Part shown: one piece after another, positions 1-7,654 of the stretch
Layout: the number at the start of each line of letters is the position of its first letter
Numbering within the stretch: position 1 is the first letter of the stretch
The notes under the pieces: model-generated
What the model was told of the DNA's origin: nothing
Databases searched by the model: none
Seen by the model: only the letters and a program-made list of their open reading frames with translations
Program-made: the position numbers and the translations under genes
Origin: JBEIFW01 sp044370695
Lineage (GTDB): Bacteria > Actinomycetota > Acidimicrobiia > Acidimicrobiales > Ilumatobacteraceae
Reading direction: 5' to 3'
DNA length: 42,431 bases
NCBI GenBank assembly: GCA_044370695.1
Contig: JBILVB010000013.1
Coordinates: 1 to 42,431 of the forward strand

Positions 1-86
1 AGGCCGCACAGCGCCCCGGCGACGGTGCACACGACGAGCGCATTGCGGACGAACTCGAACCCCAGCGGTTCGGTGAGCCAGGTCAC
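1..86 (-). CDS. Metal ABC transporter permease, N-terminal fragment (cut by window edge)
   Basis: Only the first 28 codons are present. The start is a GTG that overlaps the stop of the upstream ATPase gene (GTGA overlap), the usual sign of translational coupling in a transporter operon. The visible peptide, with a short amphipathic start (WLTEPLGFEF) and then a hydrophobic, Gly/Ala-rich helix (LVVCTVAGALCG), matches the start of ZnuB/MntB-type permeases. In the family this subunit forms the membrane channel for Zn2+ or Mn2+. The call rests mainly on its position behind an ATPase and a metal-binding lipoprotein; the specificity cannot be read here. Confidence 0.75.
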   Translation of the reverse strand, partial: MTWLTEPLGFEFVRNALVVCTVAGALCG

Positions 87-841
87 GACACCCGCACCCC
101 GGGCCGGTCGACGACGAAGGGCAGGCCGGCGTGCTCGAGCACGTCCATCGGCGCGCCGTAGGTGCGTTCGAGGACATCGGGACGCAGCACGGCGAGGGGC
201 GGACCGGCGGCCTGCACGCTGATGTTCAAGCAGAGCAGCTCGGGAAGGTGGGCGGCCATCCCGTTGAGATCGTGCGTGGTCAGCACGACGGCGAGGCCGT
301 CACGGTGGAGTTCCTCGAGCAGGTGCAGCACCTCGTGGCGGGTGCGCACGTCCACCCCAGAGGTCGGCTCGTCGAGCAGCAGCAGCTCCGGGTGCCCCAG
401 CAGGGCGCGTGCGATGAAGACCCGCTGCTGCTGGCCCCCGGACAGTTCCCGGATGTGCCGGCGACCGAGCCCGGCGATGCCGAGCCGTTCGAGCACCGCC
501 TCCGCCTCGGCCTTCTCGACCGTCGTCGCCCACGGGCGAAGCCGGCGTGCCGGCCGGGCCATCAGCACGGTTTCGAGCACGGTCACCGGGAAGTTCCAGT
601 CGACCACCTCGACCTGGGGCACGTAGCCGAGCCGCAGCCCGGCACGGCGTTCGACGTGGCCGTGTCCGGGCCGGACCGTGCCGAGCAGGACCCGGAGCAG
701 CGTCGTCTTGCCGGATCCGGACGGCCCGACGATGCCGAGCATGCTCCCGTCACCGATGCACAGATCGACGTCGCGCAGTACCGGCGCGCCGTGGCCGTAG
801 CGGTGGCCCACGTGGCGGAGTTCGACGAGCGGATCGCTCAC
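83..841 (-). CDS. Zinc/manganese-type ABC transporter ATPase
   Basis: A 252-residue ATPase that would power metal import from the inner face of the membrane. Walker A is GPSGSGKTT near residues 39-47, the signature LSGGQQQR at 133-140, Walker B LLLLDEP at about 153-159, and an H-loop TTHD near 188-191. Length and architecture fit ZnuC/MntB-family subunits. The ATG start overlaps the stop of the binding-protein gene by an ATGA, and its stop overlaps the permease start, so the three genes look like one operon in the order binding protein, ATPase, permease. The choice between zinc and manganese is inferred only from the adjacent Fur/Zur-type regulator. Confidence 0.92.
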   Translation of the reverse strand: MSDPLVELRHVGHRYGHGAPVLRDVDLCIGDGSMLGIVGPSGSGKTTLLRVLLGTVRPGHGHVERRAGLRLGYVPQVEVVDWNFPVTVLETVLMARPARRLRPWATTVEKAEAEAVLERLGIAGLGRRHIRELSGGQQQRVFIARALLGHPELLLLDEPTSGVDVRTRHEVLHLLEELHRDGLAVVLTTHDLNGMAAHLPELLCLNISVQAAGPPLAVLRPDVLERTYGAPMDVLEHAGLPFVVDRPGVRVS

Positions 842-1953
842 TGCGGGTAGTCGGCCGTGTCCGGCACGACGTCGATGGCGTCGAAGGCCTTCAGCTCCGC
901 AGCATTACCGCCCATGGCCTCGACGATCGTGACGAAGTCGAACTTGAGCAGGCCGAGCAACGAGTGGTCCGCAGCGCCCGGGTCGCCGGGCAGGTCGTCG
1001 TCGCGGAGCACGTCGATGTAGCGGGCGCCGGACTCCTTGGCGATCTGGGCGAGCACCGGTGACGGGAACACCTCCGACCCGAAGATGGCCGGAAGCTTCT
1101 CCGCTCTGACCTGCTTGATCAACGAGGCCACTTCCTTGGGGGTCGGGTCCTCGAAGTTCGACACCTGGATGGCACCCAGGATCGTCCAGCCGTAGCGCAC
1201 GCCGAAGTAGGCGTACGCGTCGTGGTAGGTCAACAGCTTGCGGTTCGCCGCCGGGACCGTGGCCGTGGCCTTCACGAACAGCGCGTCGAGTCGGTCGACC
1301 TTCGCCGCGTACTTGTCGGCGTTGGCCCGGTAGGCCGCAGCATTCCGGGGATCGGCCTTGCCCATCACCGATGCGGCGATCCGGGCGTAGCAGGCGACCA
1401 TGGGCGGATTGGTCCACAGGTGCGGGTTCGGCTTGCCGCCGTCCTTGGGGAACGAGAAGTCGAACAGGTACTGCTCGGGCGTGATCGTCAGCGTGCCGAG
1501 CTCGATCACCTGGCCGGCCTTGGGCACGTTGGCGCTGGCGAGGGCGAGCGTCGGGTCCTCGAGCTTGAGCCCGTTCACGAACACGATGTCGGCCTTGGCC
1601 AGCAGGGCCGCCACGGACGGCTTGGGCTCGTAGGTGTGGGAGTCCTCACCTTCGGGGATCACCCCGCGCACGTCGGCCAGACCGCCCGAGACGTTGGCGA
1701 CGATCGACGTGAGCGGCGCCACGGTGGCGACCACCTGCAGCTTGCCCCCGGCGGCCGGCCCCGGACGGTCGGCGCCGGCCCCGGTCGCCTGCGGCGGGCA
1801 GGTGAAGCCCTCGAGTGCCTTGCGGGCAGCGGCGGACTCGCCCGAGGCGGCGCCGGTGCCGCCCGTGCTGTCGTCCCCGCACGCGGCGAGCCCGGCAGCC
1901 AACCCGAGCGCGAGCGCCACCCCCGCCAGCTTTCTGAAGACCGGAAAGTACAT
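838..1953 (-). CDS. Metal-binding lipoprotein of the ABC importer (ZnuA/TroA-like)
   Basis: A 371-residue extracytoplasmic solute-binding protein. The start is the ATG before MYFPVFRKLAG, which gives a standard lipoprotein signal with the lipobox LAAC and the lipidated Cys at residue 25; the open frame runs further upstream, but that would bury the signal peptide. Likely metal ligands of the cluster A-I (TroA) fold are His106 (EDSHTYEP), His178 (NPHLW) and His244 (TYHDAYAYFG), plus an acidic residue near the C-terminus (DDDLPGD). No His-rich loop is visible, unlike many ZnuA proteins, which leaves manganese possible. It is the first gene of the three-gene operon and diverges from the Fur-family gene. 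Confidence 0.92.
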   Translation of the reverse strand: MYFPVFRKLAGVALALGLAAGLAACGDDSTGGTGAASGESAAARKALEGFTCPPQATGAGADRPGPAAGGKLQVVATVAPLTSIVANVSGGLADVRGVIPEGEDSHTYEPKPSVAALLAKADIVFVNGLKLEDPTLALASANVPKAGQVIELGTLTITPEQYLFDFSFPKDGGKPNPHLWTNPPMVACYARIAASVMGKADPRNAAAYRANADKYAAKVDRLDALFVKATATVPAANRKLLTYHDAYAYFGVRYGWTILGAIQVSNFEDPTPKEVASLIKQVRAEKLPAIFGSEVFPSPVLAQIAKESGARYIDVLRDDDLPGDPGAADHSLLGLLKFDFVTIVEAMGGNAAELKAFDAIDVVPDTADYPQ

Positions 1954-1983
1954 TCGCTTGCCCCGATTCCTGCAGCATCTTGC

Positions 1984-1998
1984 TGCGAGCAGTTCGCA
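1984..1998. promoter_or_regulatory. Candidate Fur/Zur-family operator (7-1-7 inverted repeat)
   Basis: TGCGAGC-A-GTTCGCA reads as two 7-bp arms matching at 6 of 7 positions around one central base, the geometry of Fur-family boxes. It lies between the divergent binding-protein and Fur/Zur genes, about 31 bp upstream of the lipoprotein start and 110 bp upstream of the regulator. It is GC-richer than the AT-rich Zur boxes known from other actinobacteria, so this is a candidate only. Confidence 0.4.
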
Positions 1999-2108
1999 AC
2001 TAGCACGGTAGCGGGTCCGCGGGGTCCGAGGCGGTGCGGGGAACGAACCCAGCCCGGCCGGTACGGTGCGCCCGCCCACTGCCTGACGATGCGCGAGGAG
2101 CGGAGGCG

Positions 2109-2519
2109 ATGCTCGAACAGACCGCGGCGCAGCTGCGAGCGGAAGGACGGCGCGTCGGCGCGGCCCGGCGACAGGTGATCGAAGCGCTCGCCGATCAGGC
2201 CTGCGCCGTCACGGCCGAGGATCTCGCCGCCGGGTTGCCCGGGGTGCACGTGTCGTCGGTGTACCGCACGCTCGCGGTGCTCGAGGACCTCGGTGCCGTG
2301 CGCCACGTCCACCTCGGTCACGGCCCCGCGCTGTGGGAGCTGACCGATGCCGGCGACGGGCGCCACCTCGTGTGCGAGCGCTGCGGCCGGCATCTCGTGG
2401 TGCCCGCCGACCTCTTCGCCGACCTCGAGCGCCGTTTGGCCGACGAGCACGGTTTCGTCGTCGACCGCGGCCATTTCGCCCTCACCGGCCGCTGCACCGC
2501 GTGTCACGACAAGCCCTGA
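2109..2519 (+). CDS. Fur/Zur-family metal-responsive repressor
   Basis: A 136-residue protein with a winged-helix DNA-binding domain (about residues 10-75, including the family hallmark VSSVYRTLAVLEDLG) followed by a metal-binding dimerization domain with two structural zinc CxxC pairs, C89-ERC and C129-TAC. The ATG at 2109 was chosen because a GGAG sits a few bases upstream and the domain starts promptly after it. It is divergent from the zinc/manganese importer, the classic placement of Zur or a Mur-like regulator, and probably represses that operon and itself when metal is plentiful. Fur proper is less likely given the neighbours, but sequence alone cannot separate Zur, Mur and Fur here. 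Confidence 0.9.
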   Translation: MLEQTAAQLRAEGRRVGAARRQVIEALADQACAVTAEDLAAGLPGVHVSSVYRTLAVLEDLGAVRHVHLGHGPALWELTDAGDGRHLVCERCGRHLVVPADLFADLERRLADEHGFVVDRGHFALTGRCTACHDKP

Positions 2520-2547
2520 GCCCGGCGCCCGCTACGGTCCCGGCCCG

Positions 2548-4524
2548 GTGGAGACGGGCCTCCGATACTTCCTGCTCGGCACCGGCGGTGGTGGTCTGCT
2601 CGCCTGCCTCGCGATGGCCTGCGTCCTGGTGCACCGGGCATCGGGCGTGCTCAACCTCGCCGTCGGTTCGATGGCGATGGTCCCGGCGCTGACGTACGCC
2701 AACCTGCGCACCAAGGGCATCCTGCTCCTGCCCTGGTGGGGGCCGTGGTCCCGCTTCGAGGTCGGCAAGCTGGCCGGGCCGGTCGCGCTCGGCCTCGCGG
2801 TCGGGATCGGTGCGCTGCTGTGGATCGTCGCCTATCTCGTCGTGTTCCACCCGCTGCGCGAGGCGACCGCCGTCACGAAGGCCGTGGCGAGCGTCGGCGT
2901 GGCGCTGATGCTCGCCGCCGTCGCCCGGGAGCAGTACGTCGGCCGCCCGATCCTGGCCCCCGGTCTCATCCCGTACCACCTGGTTTCGGTACTCGACGGC
3001 GTGATCCCCTCCGACCGGCTGGTGTTCGCCGGCGCCTGCCTCGTCCTCGCCGGCGCGGTCGCGACCTGGCTCCGCCGGACGCGCAGCGGCCTGGTGCTGC
3101 GCGCGGCCTCGAGCAACGAGCGCGGGGTGCTGCTCCTCGGACACTCGCCGCTGCGCTCCGCTGTGATCGCCTGGGGGCTGGCCGGGGCGATCGCCTCGCT
3201 CGGCGCTGCGTTCGTCGCTTCGTTCTCGAGCGTGGGCGCCGGGCAGTACAGCTTCTACGCAGCACCCGCGCTCGGGGCGGCCCTCGCCGGGCGCTTCCGG
3301 TCGGTGGTCGTCGCCGCCCTCGCCGGGCTCGGCATCGGCGGCCTGCAGTCGCTCGCCGTGTTCCTCGGCGCTCGCGAGGCCCTGCCGCGGGTGGTGCAGA
3401 GCGGGTTCGACGACGTGCTGCCCTTCCTCGTGATCATCGTCGTGCTCGTGGTCGCCGGCCGCACACTGCCCAACCGGGCCACGCTGCTCGAGCGTCGCCT
3501 GCCCCGGGCGGCCCCGGCCCCACCGCCGTGGACCTGGGCGCTGCTCGCGGTCGCCGGCCTGGGCGCCGTCGCCTGGGGCGCTCCCACGCTTCGGCTCGCC
3601 ATCGCGCAGACGGCGATCGCGGCATGCCTGGCGCTGTCGATCGTCATCTCGGCCGGCTTCGTCGGTCAGGTGACCGTCGCGCAGTTGAGTATCGCCGGCC
3701 TCGCCGCCTACCTGCTGGCCGGGTTGACGACCACGGTCGGCGTGCCGTTCCCGATCGCACCGATCCTGGCGATCGGGATCGCGGCCGCCCTCGGCGCGCT
3801 GGCGGCGATCCCGGCGTTGCGCATCCGCGGCGCGCTCCTGCTCGTGGTGTCCCTGGCGTTCGCGCTCGCCGTCAACCGTCTCGTGTTGGAGAACCCGGGC
3901 ATCACCGGGCCGGACCTGGGGGTCGACGTGGCGCCGGCGCGATTCGGGCCCTTCGGGCTCGGGATCTTCGACGGGGCACACCCGGGCGCCGGCGCCGTCG
4001 CCGTGTTCGTACTCGCGGCCGTGGGCGCGTTCGCACTGGTCGGCAACCTGCGGCGATCCTCCGTCGGGCGGCGCTGGCTGGCGGTGCGCGGCAACGAGCG
4101 GGCGGCCGCGGCCTCGGGGATCGACGTGGTGCGCACCAAACTGCTGGCGTCCGCGGTCTCGCTCGCCGCCGCCGGTGTCGGCGGGGTGATGATGGGGATG
4201 CTGAACGAGTCGGTGTCGTACCGGTTGTTCGAAACCGATGCAGCGCTCGACCTGCTCGCGCTCACCTTCCTTTGCGGGGTGGCCTCGCTCGGCGGCGCGG
4301 TGCTGGCCGGACTGCTCGCCGCCGGGGGGATCGCCGAGTACGCGCTCGGCATCGGCGCCGGCGCGCAAGGTCGTTCGCTGTTGTTCGGCGCCGGGCTGGT
4401 CGTGGTGTGCCAACGGGGCGGCGCCGGGATCACCGGCGGGTTCGCCGCCGTCCGGGCCCGGGTCGACGCTGCGCTCGACGCCCGGCGGTCGCCGCCGGCC
4501 GGGTCGGCACCGACCACCGGCTGA
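2548..4524 (+). CDS. LivH-LivM fused branched-chain amino acid-type ABC permease
   Basis: A 658-residue membrane protein in which two permease subunits are joined. The first half resembles LivH (start GLRYFLLGTGGGG, then VLNLAVGSMAM and alternating hydrophobic helices); the second half, after a Pro-rich linker near residue 315, resembles LivM (SAGFVGQVTVAQLSIAGLAAY, and VRGNERAAAASGIDV, the cytoplasmic loop that contacts the ATPase). The GTG at 2548 is the first start that does not run through the Fur gene. In the family this module imports branched-chain amino acids, urea or amides. No LivF/LivG ATPase or binding protein is adjacent, so its partners must be elsewhere or the gene is an orphan. 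It overlaps the convergent next gene by 95 bp. Confidence 0.87.
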   Translation: METGLRYFLLGTGGGGLLACLAMACVLVHRASGVLNLAVGSMAMVPALTYANLRTKGILLLPWWGPWSRFEVGKLAGPVALGLAVGIGALLWIVAYLVVFHPLREATAVTKAVASVGVALMLAAVAREQYVGRPILAPGLIPYHLVSVLDGVIPSDRLVFAGACLVLAGAVATWLRRTRSGLVLRAASSNERGVLLLGHSPLRSAVIAWGLAGAIASLGAAFVASFSSVGAGQYSFYAAPALGAALAGRFRSVVVAALAGLGIGGLQSLAVFLGAREALPRVVQSGFDDVLPFLVIIVVLVVAGRTLPNRATLLERRLPRAAPAPPPWTWALLAVAGLGAVAWGAPTLRLAIAQTAIAACLALSIVISAGFVGQVTVAQLSIAGLAAYLLAGLTTTVGVPFPIAPILAIGIAAALGALAAIPALRIRGALLLVVSLAFALAVNRLVLENPGITGPDLGVDVAPARFGPFGLGIFDGAHPGAGAVAVFVLAAVGAFALVGNLRRSSVGRRWLAVRGNERAAAASGIDVVRTKLLASAVSLAAAGVGGVMMGMLNESVSYRLFETDAALDLLALTFLCGVASLGGAVLAGLLAAGGIAEYALGIGAGAQGRSLLFGAGLVVVCQRGGAGITGGFAAVRARVDAALDARRSPPAGSAPTTG

Positions 4525-5128
4525 CCACGCCCACCAACCGGTCGACCGAGCGGGACGTGACCCCGAAGTCCCGCCCGGCACCCGTCGGCCCGTGATGGCG
4601 GCGGTGCGCGCCCCGGATCCCCCGGAACCAGCGCGACCGGGGCCGGTAGCCCGAATGGATCAGCAGGTGGCACCACTCGTACGCCGCGAGCGACGCCTCG
4701 GCCACGGCCACCGCCGTCCAGGCAGGGCCGATCCCGGCCCCGGCGGCGCGCGCCGCACCTCGGGCCACGATCCCCACCCCGAGCGCGTCGAGCACCGCGG
4801 CTCCGGGTCGCAGCACGACGCGGTCGAGCCGCGTCGGGTCGGCGTGATGGGCCGGATGGGCGCCCGCGAGCCAGGGGGCTCGGGCGTGCAGGACCGAGCG
4901 GTGCAGCGCCCACTCGGCGGCCGGGCGCACGGCCAGGACCGCCGCTGCAGCCGCCAGATCACCCGACCGGACCCGTCCCGCCCGGACGCGTGCGGCCAGT
5001 GCGACCATCATCGCTGCGCCCACGATGCGGGCCGAGGGTTGGCGCATCGCCACGCGCGCGACGTCTCGCCGGCGGCGCAACTCGCCCAGCGGCCGACGTG
5101 CTTCGGACACCTCGTCAGCCTGACGCAT
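4430..5128 (-). CDS. Sterol desaturase / fatty acid hydroxylase family membrane protein
   Basis: About 232 residues from the ATG at 5128; an earlier ATG at 5209 would run into the divergent methyltransferase. Histidine clusters typical of the di-iron hydroxylase superfamily are present: WALHRSVLH, GAHPAHHADP, WCHLLIH and HRRHHGPTG, followed by the family-typical FGVTSRSVDRLVG. These His residues ligate two irons at the membrane face. Members hydroxylate or desaturate lipids, sterols or carotenoids; the substrate is unknown here. The 3' end overlaps the permease gene tail to tail, so the Arg/Pro-rich C-terminus past the DRLVG motif may be less constrained. Confidence 0.8.
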   Translation of the reverse strand: MRQADEVSEARRPLGELRRRRDVARVAMRQPSARIVGAAMMVALAARVRAGRVRSGDLAAAAAVLAVRPAAEWALHRSVLHARAPWLAGAHPAHHADPTRLDRVVLRPGAAVLDALGVGIVARGAARAAGAGIGPAWTAVAVAEASLAAYEWCHLLIHSGYRPRSRWFRGIRGAHRRHHGPTGAGRDFGVTSRSVDRLVGVVSRWSVPTRPAATAGRRAQRRPGPGRRRTRR

Positions 5129-5199
5129 CGCCCACCCGAGCGGTAGCCCGGGCCGTCCGGCCCTTGCCGCCCGCCCTGCGCCTGCGTTCGCATGGTGCG

Positions 5200-5829
5200 A
5201 TGGGTACACCGTTGCGGCTCAACCTCGGCTGCGCCACCCAGGTGGTCGACGGATGGGTGAACGTCGATTACGCGCCCGGCGCTCGGCTGGCCAAGCTGCC
5301 CGGGTTCGCCCGGTTGAACCGGCGGCTGCGACTCCTGCACACGGACTGGGACCCGCGAATCGTCCTCCAGGACCTCCGCAAACCGCTGGCCTGGCCGGAC
5401 GGTTCGGCGGACGCGATCTACGCCTCCCACACCCTCGAACACCTCTCGCGCGAGGCCGGCCGGCGGCTCCTGGCCGAGTGTCATCGGGTGCTGCGACCCG
5501 GCGGCATCCTTCGGGTGGTGGTGCCGTCGTTCGCCTCGGTGGTCGAGCAGTACGCCACGGGGCGCCTCCCCGCCGACGAGGTGCTCGCCGGCGTCAACGC
5601 CGTCCACAGCGCCCCGAGTGTGCGCGAGATGGTCGGCCTACGCAACGGCGTGCCCCACCTGTGCCTCTACGACGACCCCAGCCTCATCCGGGCCTTCGCC
5701 GAGGCCGGCTTCGCGGCCCGCGCCCGCGCTGCGTTCGATTCCGACCTCGACGACATCACCGCCATCGAACTGGCCGAGCGCACGGTCGGGGCCGCCATCG
5801 TGGAGGGCCGGCGCAACGCCGACGCGTGA
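5200..5829 (+). CDS. SAM-dependent methyltransferase (class I)
   Basis: A 209-residue protein starting MGTPLRLNLGC, with motif I LNLGCATQVVDGW at the N-terminus, the acidic residue of motif II in VNVDYAPG, and the typical ADAIYASHTLEHLS and HRVLRPGGILRVVVPS motifs. It resembles the type-11 methyltransferases often found with glycan and lipid genes. No substrate can be inferred. The gene ends 19 bp before the fused oxidase, so the two may share a transcript. Confidence 0.82.
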   Translation: MGTPLRLNLGCATQVVDGWVNVDYAPGARLAKLPGFARLNRRLRLLHTDWDPRIVLQDLRKPLAWPDGSADAIYASHTLEHLSREAGRRLLAECHRVLRPGGILRVVVPSFASVVEQYATGRLPADEVLAGVNAVHSAPSVREMVGLRNGVPHLCLYDDPSLIRAFAEAGFAARARAAFDSDLDDITAIELAERTVGAAIVEGRRNADA

Positions 5830-5848
5830 GGGCTGCCAGGCTGGCGGC

Positions 5849-7654
5849 GTGGAGATCGTCCCCCTCGCCGGCCGCCTCGAGCTGGCCCCGGACCTCGCGG
5901 CGTGGCACGTCGCCGAGTGGGGTCACCTCTACCCCGGGTGGACGGTGGAGGTGGCCAGGGCCGAGTTCGTGGCGATGACCGATCCGGGGGCCGTCCCGAC
6001 GACGTGGGTCGCGCTCGACGACGACGGATCGCTGCTCGGGTCGGTGAGCGTGATCCCCGACGACGAACTCCCCGGCTTCGAACACCTCGGCCCCTGGCTC
6101 GCCAGCCTGTACGTCGTCCCCTCGGCCCGCGGGGCCGGCCTCGGCCGGCGCCTGGTGGCGGCGGCCGTCGACGGCGCCCGCGCCCTGGGCGTCGCCCGGC
6201 TCCACCTGTTCACCGACACCGCCGCCGACTGGTACCGGCGCCTCGGCTGGCACCCGGTGGCCGAGGCGGCCGCCAACGGACACGCCGTCACGGTGTTCAC
6301 CCGCGCCACCGATCCCGATGCGCCCCGGGCCACGGTCGTGAGCCGGTGGCTGAGCGATCCCGACGTCGCCTCGGCCTACTCGTCGCTGCGCCCGGGCGGC
6401 ACCCCGGCCGACCGGGCCCGGTTGGCAGCGCCGATGGCACCCGGGCTGCACCTGGCCGGCGAACACACCTCGGTCGAGTTCCCGGGCACGATGCACGGCG
6501 CGTGGCACTCCGGGGCGCATGCCGCGCAGGCCGTGCTCGCCGACGGCGCGGGCGGCACCGAGCGCGGCACCGTGGTCGTCGTCGGCGCCGGGTTGGCCGG
6601 ACTCGCAGCGGCACGGGCGCTGCGCGAGGCGGGTCGCCAGGCGGTCGTGCTGGAGACCGCCGACGCGCCCGGCGGGCGTACCCGGACCGACCGATCGCTC
6701 GGCGGGCCCGTCCACCTCGGTGCGGCCTGGGTGCACGGCCACATCGGCAACCCGATCGGCGAGCTGGCCGCCACACTCGGGTACGGCTTCGGGACGCGCA
6801 CCTGGGACCTCGTGGCCACCTTCGTCGACGGGCGTGAGCTGCCTGCGCCCGAGACCGCGCAGGCCGCTGCGGCCCGAGCGGCGCTCGACACCGCCCTCGA
6901 ACGGGCCGCCGCCGAGGCCGACGACAGCGCCGCACTGGGCCCCGTGCTGCGGCCGATGCTCGACGCGCTCGACCCGGCCGTGCGGCCGGCCGTGGAGGCG
7001 TGGGTCCGCGGCGAGTACGAGAACCTCTACGCCGCGCCCATCGACCGGTTGTCGTTGCGCCACCGGGCCGAGCCGTTCTACCTGCCGGGCGAGGACCGGA
7101 TGCTCCACGGCGGTCTCGACGAGGTGACGGCGCTGGCGGCCACCGACCTCGACGTGCGCTGCGGGGTGCGGGTCCTGGGTGTGCGCTCCGGCGACGACGC
7201 CCGCTGGGTCGTCGACACCACCGCCGGCCCGTTCCCGGCCGCGTCCGTCGTCGTCACCGTTCCCCTCGGCGCCCTGCAGGCCGGCCGCCTGCGCTTCGAT
7301 CCACCGCTGCCCGACGACGTGACCGCCTCGCTCCACCGTCTCAATCCGGGTTCGGTCGCCAAGGTGTTCGCCGCCTTCGACCGGCCGTGGTGGGCACCGC
7401 GCCAGGCCCTGTGGGTGGCAGGCGCCTCCCCGGTGGCCGTGCCGCTGTGGGTCGACGTGTCGGCGTTGGCCGGTCGGCCGGTGCTGTGCGGGTTCGCGAC
7501 CGGCGACCACGCCGTCGCACTCGAGGGCCTCGACGGCACCGAACGGCTGGCACTGGTGACCGCCGTCCTCGGTCCGGTGGTGGCCGCCGTCGCCGGGCGC
7601 CTAGCGTCAGGGCATGGCGACCCAGCACGTCCGGACGTTCTGCCGCATCTGTGA
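5849..7654 (+). CDS. GNAT acetyltransferase fused to a circularly permuted flavin amine oxidase
   Basis: A 601-residue protein from the GTG at 5849. Residues about 1-152 are a GNAT domain (LASLYVVPSARGAGLGRRLV, acetyl-CoA loop). Residues about 163-233 match the C-terminal end of polyamine/monoamine oxidases: SRWLSDPDVASAYS, then LAGEHTS and FPGTMHGAWHSG, which contact FAD. Only after that comes the N-terminal dinucleotide-binding start VVVVGAGLAGLAAARAL (242-258) with GGRTRTD and the substrate domain, ending near VTAVLGPVVAAVAG where the missing C-terminal segment would normally begin. All parts occur once, in frame, without internal stops. In eukaryotes a GNAT (SSAT) and an amine oxidase (PAOX) act in succession on polyamines, so a bifunctional acetyl-polyamine oxidase is a reasonable guess. 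Its last 41 bp overlap the next gene. Confidence 0.88.
   Translation: MEIVPLAGRLELAPDLAAWHVAEWGHLYPGWTVEVARAEFVAMTDPGAVPTTWVALDDDGSLLGSVSVIPDDELPGFEHLGPWLASLYVVPSARGAGLGRRLVAAAVDGARALGVARLHLFTDTAADWYRRLGWHPVAEAAANGHAVTVFTRATDPDAPRATVVSRWLSDPDVASAYSSLRPGGTPADRARLAAPMAPGLHLAGEHTSVEFPGTMHGAWHSGAHAAQAVLADGAGGTERGTVVVVGAGLAGLAAARALREAGRQAVVLETADAPGGRTRTDRSLGGPVHLGAAWVHGHIGNPIGELAATLGYGFGTRTWDLVATFVDGRELPAPETAQAAAARAALDTALERAAAEADDSAALGPVLRPMLDALDPAVRPAVEAWVRGEYENLYAAPIDRLSLRHRAEPFYLPGEDRMLHGGLDEVTALAATDLDVRCGVRVLGVRSGDDARWVVDTTAGPFPAASVVVTVPLGALQAGRLRFDPPLPDDVTASLHRLNPGSVAKVFAAFDRPWWAPRQALWVAGASPVAVPLWVDVSALAGRPVLCGFATGDHAVALEGLDGTERLALVTAVLGPVVAAVAGRLASGHGDPARPDVLPHL

Noticed and set aside
131..850. 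Long plus-strand ORF opposite the zinc/manganese ATPase
   Set aside because: It is a shadow of a gene with complete Walker and signature motifs on the minus strand; its protein has no motif.
2482..4581. A 699-residue minus-strand ORF
   Set aside because: It mirrors the LivHM fusion and consists of Asp/Gly/Arg/Gln-rich low-complexity text, typical of antisense reading in GC-rich DNA.
5849..7654. Two separate genes (a GNAT and an amine oxidase) or a frameshift artefact
   Set aside because: The frame is uninterrupted through the junctions and each oxidase part occurs exactly once. An assembly error is still possible and is listed as a test.
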